This document shows positions 33,023-40,066 of a DNA stretch of 40,066 nucleotides, in pieces. The first letter of the stretch is position 1. Each line of letters begins with the position of its first letter. The notes under the pieces are model-generated. The model searched no databases, was not told the origin of the DNA, and was given only the letters and a program-made list of their open reading frames with translations. The position numbers were made by a program, and so were the translations under genes. Origin of the DNA: a bacterium (GTDB taxonomy: Bacteria; Verrucomicrobiota; Verrucomicrobiia; Limisphaerales; JAJXZI01); contig JAJXZI010000061.1 of NCBI GenBank assembly GCA_021780115.1, positions 1 to 40,066 of the forward strand. Direction: 5' to 3'.

Positions 33023-35224
33023 TCAGACGAAGGGCGGGACGTTGGCAGCAAAGGCCGGCCCGCCCCTTCTCTGTTGGACGGCACGGAAAATCTGGAGCAG
33101 ACCGTAATCATACCGGACGCCCAGTGCTTCGCGGACGCCGGCGAGATTGCTCAAGCCCAGCTTGCCAAACGCCGCGGCGATGCGCGCCGCCGCTTCCGCC
33201 GTGAACAACCGTTTCGTCTCGATTGCCTCGCCCGCCTCGAGGGCGGTAGCCAAGTGCCCGTAAATCGTGCCCGGCGCCAGGAGTCGGCTGCGGGCGATCT
33301 CTTCGACCGACTCTCCGGCCCGGAAGCGACGCAGCGTCTCGCGCGTCGTGTCGTTCAAATACGGCTTGGCTGCGGGCGCGGGCTGGAACGAATCGTCGGC
33401 GAACATCTGGCGCGGGTTGGCCCGCAGGAAATCCGCGATCTCGGCCAGAAAAACGCCGCCGAGGTCCCGCAGCTTTTGCTGGCCCACGCCGCTGATGCGG
33501 GAGAACTCGGCGCTGCTCGCCGGGTAAGTGCGCGCCATTTGCCGCAGCGCCACATCGGAAAAGACGATGTAGGGCGGCACGCCGCGCTCGTCGGCCAGGC
33601 GCTTGCGCAGGGCGCGCAGCCGCTCGAACAGCGCCTCGTCGCAGGCGATTTCCCCGGCGCGGTGCGCGGCCGGCTCGGGCGTTTTCATCGGGCGCGTGAG
33701 GGTGATCTTCCGCCGCTGCTTCAACACGGCCAGGCCTTCGGGCGTCAACTCCAGCGTGCTGAATTTCTCCGCCGTCTGCGACAGGAAGCCGAGCCGGACC
33801 AGCTCGCGGCCAATCGCCTGCCAGTCCTTGCGGCTGTGCTCGTGGCCGATGTTGTAGGTCGAAAGCCGGTGATGGTTCCACTTGCGAATCTTCTCGGTGT
33901 CGGCGACGACGAGGACTTCGACAATGTGGTTCAGGCCCACGCCAAAGCGGGTCCGCTCGCGGATGCGATACACGCAGGAGAGGAGTTTCTGGGCGGCGAG
34001 GGTGCCGTCGTAGGTCTCGCGCGGGGCGAGGCAGTTGTCGCAGCCGCCGCAGTTGTCTTCGGCCGACGGCTCGCCAAAGTATTCGAGCAGCGCGGCGCGG
34101 CGGCAGCCGTTGCTCTCCGCGTAATGGACCATCCGCTGCAACTGCTCGCGGGCGAGCTGTTGCTCCTGCGGATTGGGCTTCTCGTCAATGAACCGGCGCT
34201 GCTTGATCGCGTCGCCGGCGTTGAAGAGCAGCACGCACTCGCTGGGCAGACCGTCGCGGCCGGCCCGGCCGGTTTCCTGGTAATAACTCTCGATGTTCTT
34301 CGGCAGGTCGTAGTGAATGACGAAGCGGACGTTCGGCTTGTTAATCCCCATGCCGAAGGCGATGGTCGCGCAGATCACGCGCACCTCGTCACGGAGGAAA
34401 AGCTCCTGGTTCGCGGAGCGTTCGTTGCCACCCAGGCCGGCGTGATATGGCTTTGCCTTCACGCCATCGGCGCTGAGGCGTTCGGCGATCTTCTCCGCCG
34501 TCTTGCGGGCCTGGCAATAAACGATGCCGGCGTCGCGCGGCCGGGCGCGCACGAACTCCAGCAACTGCTCGTAAGGCTGGCTCTTCGGCAGCACGCGATA
34601 GGTCAGGTTGGGCCGGTTGAAACTCGCCACGAAGCAACGCGGCCCGCGCAGGTGGAGTTGGGTGACGATGTCGGCCCGCACGCGCTCGGTGGCCGTGGCG
34701 GTGAGCGCCATCAGCGGCACGTCCGGGAAGTGCGGGCGCAGTTGGGCGAGTTGGCGGTACTCGGGGCGGAAATCGTGGCCCCACTCACTGATGCAGTGCG
34801 CTTCGTCGATGGCGAGAAGGTTCACCCGCCAGTTCTTCAGGGCGTCCAGGGTGCCGTCGAGCATCAACCGCTCCGGCGCAAGGTAGAGCAGGCGAAAGTC
34901 GCCGGCATAGAGGCCGCGGAACCGCGCCCGCGCTTCGGTCGGCGCGAGCGACGAATTCAGAAACGTCGCCGGCACGCCGCTGGCCTGGAGGGCGTCCACC
35001 TGGTCCTTCATCAACGCGATGAGCGGTGACACCACGACGGTGAGGCCGTCGCGCGCCATCGCGGGCAACTGGAAGCAGAGCGATTTGCCGCCGCCGGTGG
35101 GCAGCAGCGCGAACGTGTCGCGCCCCGCCAGCGCGTCGCGGATGATCTCCTCCTGAAGCGGGCGAAACGAGGTGAAGCCGAAGTACTGCTTCAGCAACGG
35201 GAGGAGTTGCACGGCCGTTTTCAT
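33023..35224 (-). CDS. recQ: ATP-dependent DNA helicase RecQ
   Basis: 733 residues from ATG 35222-35224; an ATG nine codons upstream (35251) is possible but the extra residues are not family-like. Order of domains: helicase core with 'FGFTSFRPLQEEII', Walker A 'PTGGGKS' (about 42-48), 'DEAHCISEWGHDFRPEYR' (DEAH box about 140), 'ALTATATERVRADI', 'IVYCQARKTAEKIAERL' and 'YYQETGRAGRDGLPSECVLL'. Next comes the zinc-binding RQC region ('NGCRRAALLEYFGE', 'CGGCDNC'), winged helix, HRDC (about 520-600) and a C-terminal HTH_40-like domain ('TTRETLRRFRAGESVEEIAR', 'TIYGHLATALEAGEAIE'). It unwinds DNA 3'-5' in recombination and fork repair. It follows lpxB on the same strand after 175 bases. Confidence 0.96.
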   Translation of the reverse strand: MKTAVQLLPLLKQYFGFTSFRPLQEEIIRDALAGRDTFALLPTGGGKSLCFQLPAMARDGLTVVVSPLIALMKDQVDALQASGVPATFLNSSLAPTEARARFRGLYAGDFRLLYLAPERLMLDGTLDALKNWRVNLLAIDEAHCISEWGHDFRPEYRQLAQLRPHFPDVPLMALTATATERVRADIVTQLHLRGPRCFVASFNRPNLTYRVLPKSQPYEQLLEFVRARPRDAGIVYCQARKTAEKIAERLSADGVKAKPYHAGLGGNERSANQELFLRDEVRVICATIAFGMGINKPNVRFVIHYDLPKNIESYYQETGRAGRDGLPSECVLLFNAGDAIKQRRFIDEKPNPQEQQLAREQLQRMVHYAESNGCRRAALLEYFGEPSAEDNCGGCDNCLAPRETYDGTLAAQKLLSCVYRIRERTRFGVGLNHIVEVLVVADTEKIRKWNHHRLSTYNIGHEHSRKDWQAIGRELVRLGFLSQTAEKFSTLELTPEGLAVLKQRRKITLTRPMKTPEPAAHRAGEIACDEALFERLRALRKRLADERGVPPYIVFSDVALRQMARTYPASSAEFSRISGVGQQKLRDLGGVFLAEIADFLRANPRQMFADDSFQPAPAAKPYLNDTTRETLRRFRAGESVEEIARSRLLAPGTIYGHLATALEAGEAIETKRLFTAEAAARIAAAFGKLGLSNLAGVREALGVRYDYGLLQIFRAVQQRRGGPAFAANVPPFV

Positions 35225-35399
35225 CCAGGCGAATGCCGGCGAGCGTGCCATCGAGGTGGCGGCGACGCCAGCACGAGTCTGCGCGCAGTTCCGTTCCGAG
35301 GTCCGAGGCGGGTGGAACCCGGTCCTGCGTCGGCAGCGCTCAGGAAAGCGCGACCGGGGAATCGGCCGATAACTCAGGCGTGCGCCTAAGCCCGGACAG

Positions 35400-36710
35400 T
35401 CAGCCGAGGCGGGGCATCCGACTGTGCGCCGGTTCCAGCAATAAGTCCACGATCGCCGCCGCCGCCCTCAGGCGGGCGCCGGGACCGCCGAGGGAAGCGA
35501 TGATCCGAGCCAGCCGGGCCTTGGTTTTCTGCCGGCGGGCGTCGTCGGTCAGCAACTCCAACGCGGCTCGGGCGATGTTCTCCGGCGTGGCCGCGGGCTG
35601 GATGAATTCCGGAAAAACCTCCTCGCCGGCCAGCAGATTCGGCATCGCCAGGAACTGCACGCGGACGATCCGCCGGCCGATCTGGTAGGTGCTCCACGAC
35701 GTCTTGTAGAGCGCGACGGTCGGCACGCCGAAATAGGCGCACTCGACCGTGACCGTGCCGGTGGAGGCAATGGCCACCGTCGCCTGGCGCAACGCCGCCG
35801 GCAGGTCGCCGAAGGAACAGCGGATCGCCGGCGGCTGCTCCGGTTGGTATTCGGGCGCGGTGATCTCCGGCAACGTCTGGAGTCGCGTCAACGCCGCGGC
35901 TTCGGCGGCCAGTTCCGCGTCCGGCAGGACCGCCCAAAACTGGCAGGGCGTTTTCGCCGCGATCAGGCGCGCGGCCCCGACCATGACGGGCAGATGGCGG
36001 CGCAATTCATCACGACGACTGCCCGGCAGCAACAGGACCAGCGGCTTCGGCGGCCGTTCGAACGGGGGACTTCGCCCCGGCGGCGCGCTGGTTTCGACTT
36101 CGCCCTGGACCGGGTGCCGGTCGAAGATCGGGTGCCCCACAAACTCGACGCGCAGTTTCGGCGTGCGCCGCGCATACCATTCCGGCTCAAACGGGAAGAT
36201 GCTCAGGAGCAAGTCCACGTCGCGTTCGAGTTGGTAGGCGCGGTCCGCGCGCGAGGCCCACACCTGCGGCGAGACGTACTGGACAATCTTCGGATTCCAG
36301 TTGTGAAACCCGCTTGGGCGGGCGCGGACGCGCCGCTTGACCGCCGCCGCGAACCGGCGGTTGAACCCGGAGTAGTCCACGCAGATGATGGCGTCGGGTT
36401 GGCGCTCGACGGCCACGCGGAGCAGTTCGCGGAAAAAGCGGCGGAACTTCCCGTAGTGCTGGATTACTTCCCAGAGTCCGATGACGGAGTGGCGGGTCAG
36501 ATCCCGGACCAGTTCCACGCCGGCCTCGGCCATGCGGGGTCCGCCCGCGCCAAAGCACTGCGGCTCCAGGCTGGCGAAACGCGGCTGCGCGTCGCCGCTC
36601 GGCTGCGCCCACTGTCCGGCGAGCCGTTCGCGCAAGGCGGACACCAGTTCGGCCGCCAGTTGGTCGCCGCTGGCCTCGCCGGCGATGAACATCAAGGATA
36701 CGGGCTTCAC
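35400..36710 (-). CDS. lpxB: Lipid-A-disaccharide synthase
   Basis: 436 residues from a GTG at 36708-36710 ('VKPVSLMFIAGEASGDQ'). The frame runs 26 codons further upstream, but that part is Arg/Pro-rich and not family-like. The enzyme joins UDP-2,3-diacylglucosamine and lipid X to make the lipid A disaccharide at the inner membrane. Family blocks: 'AGEASGDQLAAELVSAL', 'FGAGGPRMAEAGVELV', 'LSVIGLWEV'-like 'HSVIGLWEVIQHYGKF', 'DAIICVDYSGFNRRFA', 'IVQYVSPQVWASRADRAYQL', 'EFVGHPIFDRHP', 'LLLPGSRRDELRRHLPVMVG' and 'ASTGTVTVECAYFGVPTVAL'. It is slightly longer than usual (about 380), mainly through spacers near residues 30 and 130. It indicates lipid A synthesis and hence an outer membrane. Confidence 0.95.
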   Translation of the reverse strand: MKPVSLMFIAGEASGDQLAAELVSALRERLAGQWAQPSGDAQPRFASLEPQCFGAGGPRMAEAGVELVRDLTRHSVIGLWEVIQHYGKFRRFFRELLRVAVERQPDAIICVDYSGFNRRFAAAVKRRVRARPSGFHNWNPKIVQYVSPQVWASRADRAYQLERDVDLLLSIFPFEPEWYARRTPKLRVEFVGHPIFDRHPVQGEVETSAPPGRSPPFERPPKPLVLLLPGSRRDELRRHLPVMVGAARLIAAKTPCQFWAVLPDAELAAEAAALTRLQTLPEITAPEYQPEQPPAIRCSFGDLPAALRQATVAIASTGTVTVECAYFGVPTVALYKTSWSTYQIGRRIVRVQFLAMPNLLAGEEVFPEFIQPAATPENIARAALELLTDDARRQKTKARLARIIASLGGPGARLRAAAAIVDLLLEPAHSRMPRLG

Positions 36711-36920
36711 GCGGCGTCCGGGGTTCCGCTGGTTTGCCGATCGAGGCTCAACTCCCGTGCCCGGTCCGGGGCATCCGCTTTGTCGCACGCCATGCCGGAA
36801 CGCTAGCCGTCACGGGCTTTTTTGCAATGCGATTGGCGGCCAGCGGCCAGCGCCCCGGGCGGCGGAGCGCGCGTGTCGGAGGCGCGCTCTTGCGGGGCTT
36901 CGTTCATTCGGGCAACCGCT

Positions 36921-38801
36921 TCAGGACACCAGCTTCGCTACCACCGGCAGCACCACCGGCGCATTGACACCCTCGCGCCGCGCCGCGCCCGGCTGTTTCA
37001 TCAACTCCTTCAGTTCGTCGAGATGTTTTTGGTAAACGCCGCGGGGTGTCGCGCCATGTTTGATACAAATCGACGCCGCTTTGCCGACCACTTCGCCCAT
37101 CATGCCGGTGGTCTTTTGGACGCGCACCGTGCCGAGCGCCTCGTGCGTGACGCTGACGCACCGGCCCGCCATGAAGAGGTTGTCCACGTTGCGCGAGTAA
37201 AAGCACCGATACGGTACCGGGTACCCCTGGTGGCGGTCCACGGCCTGCTCGAACACGGCTTTCGAGATGAACGGATTGTCCGGCGCGGCGTTCGTGTACT
37301 TGTCCTGGGCGTAGTGCAGGTCGATGTCCCACGTCGTCGGCACGCAGCCGTCGGGGAACGGGGTGCGCTGAAGGATGTTGAAGCGGTTGAGGATCACGTC
37401 CCCGAGCAACTGGCGCGACTCGCGGGTGCCGCCGACGAAGGCCACCCATTCCAGCCGGGCGCGGGCGTGCTGCGCCTTGCCGTCCCCGTTCTTCATGGCG
37501 CTGAACGCGCCGAAGACCGCCCGCAGGTTCCAGTCGCGCATGTATTCCAAATCGCGAATCGGATCCTGATGGAAGCCGCTTTCCCAGAACCATTCGCCGG
37601 CGCCTTGGCTGGGATAGGGAAAGTCCTTCGTCGTCAAGTCCAGCGCCCACGGCGTTGCGGGAAAGGGCTGCGGGGTGGCGGCGTTTTGCCAGCGCCACAT
37701 GTTGCTCATGCCCATGTGATCTTCCTTCTGCGTCGTGTGGTCCGCGCCGGCCAGCGCCCCGACGGTGCCGTGGCCGGTGCAATCGGCAAAGAGCGCCCCG
37801 GCAAACCGCGTCAGCCGGCCCGTGCGCGTGTCCAGCGCCACGACCGCCGAGACGCGATGACCATTCGTTTCGACCTGGAAGACGAAGTGGTTGAGGTAGA
37901 GCGAAAGGCGCTTCTCCGCGCGGACGATCCGCTCGCGCCGGGCATCATTGAACTCGCTGGCTGGGCCGGGCGACTGGGTGGGATGATCCGCCAGTTCCTC
38001 AACGATCTCTCCCAGGTGCGGGAACGGCCCCAGGCGCGTCTTGCCCTGCGGCCAGACGCGGATTTCCGAACTGCCGTTGCCGCCCAGCACGGGGCGGTCC
38101 TGGATGAGCGCCACCGTGCAGCCCAGGCGCGCCGCAGCAATGGCGCAGCACATCCCGGCGTAACCGCCCCCCACGACCACGAGATCAAATGGCCCGGCTT
38201 CCGCTGGCTCCTCCGGCAGACCGAGGAGTTGCCGGCGCCAGGCGGCCATCGGTGTGGAATCGTTGGGCGGGACGTAGCCACCCTCGTCGGTGAACAGGAT
38301 CGCGTCGCACCGCCCGTCGAAGCCCGTCAGGTCGTGCAGCGCCAGGCGTACCGGTGGATCCTTGATCTCGACCGTGCCGCCGTCCTGCCAGAACCAATCG
38401 GCGCCGCGCGTGCCGAAGGTCTCCGGGAGCGGCACGCCGTCCACCAGCAACTGGAACCGCCCCGGCTGGCCCGGCGCCTTCCAATGCGCCGCCCAGTCCT
38501 TCGTGCGCACCCACACCCGGTAATTGCCCGCCTTCGGAAAGGTCGCCGTGGTGGTCGCGTCCTCGACCGGACGGCCCAAACCATGCGCGAGCAGGTAGGG
38601 CGACCCCATGATCTGGATGAACTGCGTGTCCAGCACCCAGCCGCCGTGGTTCGCGAAACTCTCGGCTTCGACAAAGACGCGGGCGGCGAAGGCGGGCACC
38701 GCCGGGGCGAAAACCAACAGGAACAGGCTCCGCAGCATCAGGCAGCGCCGGATGGAGAGGCGTCGCGAGGCAAGGGGCAGGGAGCGGGAAAGCGATTTCA
38801 T
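36921..38801 (-). CDS. Secreted FAD-dependent oxidoreductase with N-terminal beta-sandwich domain
   Basis: 626 residues. N-terminal signal peptide: basic stretch, then hydrophobic core at about 20-39 ('CLMLRSLFLLVFAPAVPAFAA'). Residues about 40-175 resemble a carbohydrate-binding-like sandwich ('VFVEAESFANHGGWVLD', 'AGNYRVWVRTKDWAAHW', 'ALHDLTGFDGRCDAILFT'). From about 205 the FAD_oxidored-type Rossmann fold follows: 'DLVVVGGGYAGMCCAIAAARLG' (G-x-G-x-x-G), 'LIQDRPVLGGNGSSEIRVW', 'GALFADCTGHGTVGALAGAD', and near the C-terminus 'VDNLFMAGRCVSVTHEALG' with 'RVQKTTGMMGEVVGKAA'. This arrangement is common in Verrucomicrobiota and Planctomycetota and is thought to act on polysaccharide-derived sugars, but the substrate is unknown. 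It is upstream of lpxB, 210 bases apart. Confidence 0.9.
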   Translation of the reverse strand: MKSLSRSLPLASRRLSIRRCLMLRSLFLLVFAPAVPAFAARVFVEAESFANHGGWVLDTQFIQIMGSPYLLAHGLGRPVEDATTTATFPKAGNYRVWVRTKDWAAHWKAPGQPGRFQLLVDGVPLPETFGTRGADWFWQDGGTVEIKDPPVRLALHDLTGFDGRCDAILFTDEGGYVPPNDSTPMAAWRRQLLGLPEEPAEAGPFDLVVVGGGYAGMCCAIAAARLGCTVALIQDRPVLGGNGSSEIRVWPQGKTRLGPFPHLGEIVEELADHPTQSPGPASEFNDARRERIVRAEKRLSLYLNHFVFQVETNGHRVSAVVALDTRTGRLTRFAGALFADCTGHGTVGALAGADHTTQKEDHMGMSNMWRWQNAATPQPFPATPWALDLTTKDFPYPSQGAGEWFWESGFHQDPIRDLEYMRDWNLRAVFGAFSAMKNGDGKAQHARARLEWVAFVGGTRESRQLLGDVILNRFNILQRTPFPDGCVPTTWDIDLHYAQDKYTNAAPDNPFISKAVFEQAVDRHQGYPVPYRCFYSRNVDNLFMAGRCVSVTHEALGTVRVQKTTGMMGEVVGKAASICIKHGATPRGVYQKHLDELKELMKQPGAARREGVNAPVVLPVVAKLVS

Positions 38802-39260
38802 GCGATGGCCATGACTGATCGCGCGAGGCTACCAGCGGGCGCTTAAACAGCAAGCGCCCGCGCCGCCCCCCACTTGAGCGCGCTGGGTGAACAGGAAGGC
38901 GGGTTCGTTGGCGCAAGTCGTCGGCCGACCCGGCAGGTCATCCCGATCGATCTGGACGGCGAAGACGCGGACGGGAGCGCCAGCGCGGGGGCGAGGACTT
39001 GGCGCCCCGGTGACAGCGCGACTTCGGGTGGCGACACCGTACCGAATGAGGGCAAATGCAGTTAGATTCCGGCTTCTGGCGAATGGCACTGGCATCTGAG
39101 CGGTGCGTCATGTTCACGCATCAGGCGTCAAATTCGCGCATTCCAGCGCTGCTGCCGAGGATGCTTATGGTTATTTGGGCGAAGTTGCACTGGTACTGCG
39201 TCTGCTCAGAGTCTTGTGCGGAAGCTGTAAGGATTAACCCACAGCGAACCGGAACTGCTT
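38802..39260. other. Intergenic region upstream of the RCC1-repeat gene (459 bases)
   Basis: It separates two divergent genes and should hold both promoters. I see no convincing coding sequence. Short frames in 38829-39100 are Arg/Pro-rich and not protein-like. From about 39050 the composition drops in GC, continuous with the RCC1 gene, which suggests the acquired segment starts near there. No tRNA or inverted repeat marks the junction. Confidence 0.35.
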
Positions 39261-40066
39261 ATGACGACATCGGAAACCAGATGCACAAGCATTGAGCAGC
39301 GCTGCCGCTCGGGCTGGATCTTGCGCCTCACGATTGCCAGCGCCGTCGTGCTGTTGTGGCAAGCGGCCTCGATTCAAGCGGCGACAACCGTAACAAAAAT
39401 CGCCGCGGGACCCGAGCATAGTCTGTTCATCAAATCCGACGGGAGCCTTTGGGCAATGGGAGAGAATGACTCTGGCCAGCTTGGTGACGGCTCATGCAAC
39501 GACACCAACAGGCCAACGCAAATTGTCTCCGGCGGCGTCTCGTCGGTGACGGCCGGAGGACTTCATACCCTATTTCTCAAGTCCGACGGGAGTCTTTGGG
39601 CGATGGGAAACAATTACTTTGGCCAACTCGGCATTGGTATAACGAACTCCCCTATCTTTGTTTTTGCCGTGCCGCAGAAGATTGTCTCCGGCGGCGTCGT
39701 GGCCATTGCTGCCGGAGGTAACCACAGTTTGTTTGTGAAGTCCGATGGAAGCCTGTGGACGATGGGCTGGAACCTCCAAGGCCAGCTCGGCGACGGCACA
39801 ACCAACGGTAGCAATGTGCCGAAACAAGTCGTTTCGAGTGGCGTCGTGGCAGTCGCCGCCGGAGGATACCACAGCCTGTTTCTGAAATCCGACGGCAGTC
39901 TGTGGGCCATGGGTCTCAATAGCTCCGGCCAGCTTGGCGACGGCACCACGACCAACTCACAAACACCCGAACAAGTCGTCGCCAGCGGGGTTGTTGCTGT
40001 GGCCGTCGGAGAATGCCACAGCCTGTTTATCAAGTCCGACGGCAGTCTTTGGGCAATGGGTGACAA
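39261..40066 (+). CDS. Secreted RCC1-repeat protein (3' end outside window)
   Basis: The frame is open from ATG 39261 to the window end (268 codons and counting). A signal-type segment spans about residues 20-41 ('LRLTIASAVVLLWQAASIQAA'). At least five RCC1-type repeats follow, beginning near 39405, 39552, 39711, 39858 and 40005, with consensus 'A-G-G-x-H-S-L-F-[LIV]-K-S-D-G-S-L-W-A-M-G', 'GQLGDGTT' and 'P-x-Q-[IV]-V-S-G-V-V-A-V'. Three intervals are 147 bases (49 residues) and one is 159. The repeats should build a seven-bladed propeller or larger beta structure. In bacteria such secreted proteins often carry C-terminal Ig-like or sorting domains. The DNA is clearly less GC-rich than the rest of the window, suggesting transfer. 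Function is unknown. Confidence 0.88.
   Translation, partial: MTTSETRCTSIEQRCRSGWILRLTIASAVVLLWQAASIQAATTVTKIAAGPEHSLFIKSDGSLWAMGENDSGQLGDGSCNDTNRPTQIVSGGVSSVTAGGLHTLFLKSDGSLWAMGNNYFGQLGIGITNSPIFVFAVPQKIVSGGVVAIAAGGNHSLFVKSDGSLWTMGWNLQGQLGDGTTNGSNVPKQVVSSGVVAVAAGGYHSLFLKSDGSLWAMGLNSSGQLGDGTTTNSQTPEQVVASGVVAVAVGECHSLFIKSDGSLWAMGD

Noticed and set aside
32704..33111. Minus-strand frame in the tkt-recQ gap
   Set aside because: It runs across the palindromic element and into recQ; its Ser/Pro/Arg-rich translation is the read-through of repeat DNA.
39570..40066. Minus-strand frames opposite the RCC1 gene
   Set aside because: Their repeats mirror the 147-base RCC1 repeats on the other strand; the plus-strand translation has the family consensus.

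Overview
The window is GC-rich (roughly two-thirds G+C by eye) chromosomal DNA, most likely from a Verrucomicrobiota bacterium of the Pedosphaera/Limisphaerales type. The lineage call is an inference. It rests on a pseudopilin with the 'SDGHAxxRRW' tail style, secreted proteins ending in a 'VETxxSLxxxxW...FFRxR' module, a DUF3616 protein, a secreted FAD-oxidoreductase, a Tat-exported Gfo/Idh/MocA protein, and small multi-hairpin intergenic repeats. LpxB and a ShlB/FhaC-type barrel indicate a Gram-negative envelope. No rRNA, complete tRNA, CRISPR array, phage module or intact IS was found.

Layout. 1-1888: C-terminal barrel of an outer-membrane transporter, a Lys/Ala-rich histone-H1-like protein and an orphan CheY-like regulator. 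2151-3787: a gene graveyard with a secreted-protein remnant carrying a nonsense codon and a frameshift, two unidentified fragments, and a frameshifted copy of the last 221 bases of a transketolase gene whose full copy lies at 30296-32137. 3872-7166: two overlapping lipoprotein genes and a small GYF-like membrane protein. 7400-9504: a NarX/LuxR-type two-component pair separated by a cloverleaf-like palindromic element. 9639-11350: a 39-residue lipoprotein, YqgE/AlgH, and a crcB-DUF190 pair. 11388-15668: MFS transporter, leuB and an APC amino-acid permease on the minus strand. 15979-21351: DNRLRE-type secreted protein, leuS and a DUF1223 protein. 21854-27897: M42 peptidase, Gfo/Idh/MocA protein, VIT/vWA protein and pseudopilin. 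28375-32137: small membrane protein, GNAT, DUF3616 protein and transketolase. 32138-33022: repeat-rich intergenic DNA. 33023-38801: recQ, lpxB and an FAD-oxidoreductase. 39261-end: a truncated RCC1-repeat protein of visibly lower GC.

Most genes are housekeeping or ordinary lineage genes: leucine synthesis and charging (leuB, leuS), pentose phosphate metabolism (tkt), lipid A (lpxB), DNA repair (recQ), fluoride export (crcB). No multi-gene defence or biosynthetic system was recognised.

The most unusual item is inside leuS. An otherwise complete leucyl-tRNA synthetase carries an in-frame insert of about 189 residues between its 'YWM' and 'VDLYVGG' blocks, and the insert resembles the phage-associated BECR-fold (barnase/EndoU/colicin/RelE-like) nuclease domains. 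A nuclease-type domain inside an essential tRNA-binding enzyme is the lead candidate for undescribed biology. Next are two structured palindromic elements (8041-8146 and 32692-32826), the transketolase tail fragment and a tRNA 3'-end remnant at 21723-21758.
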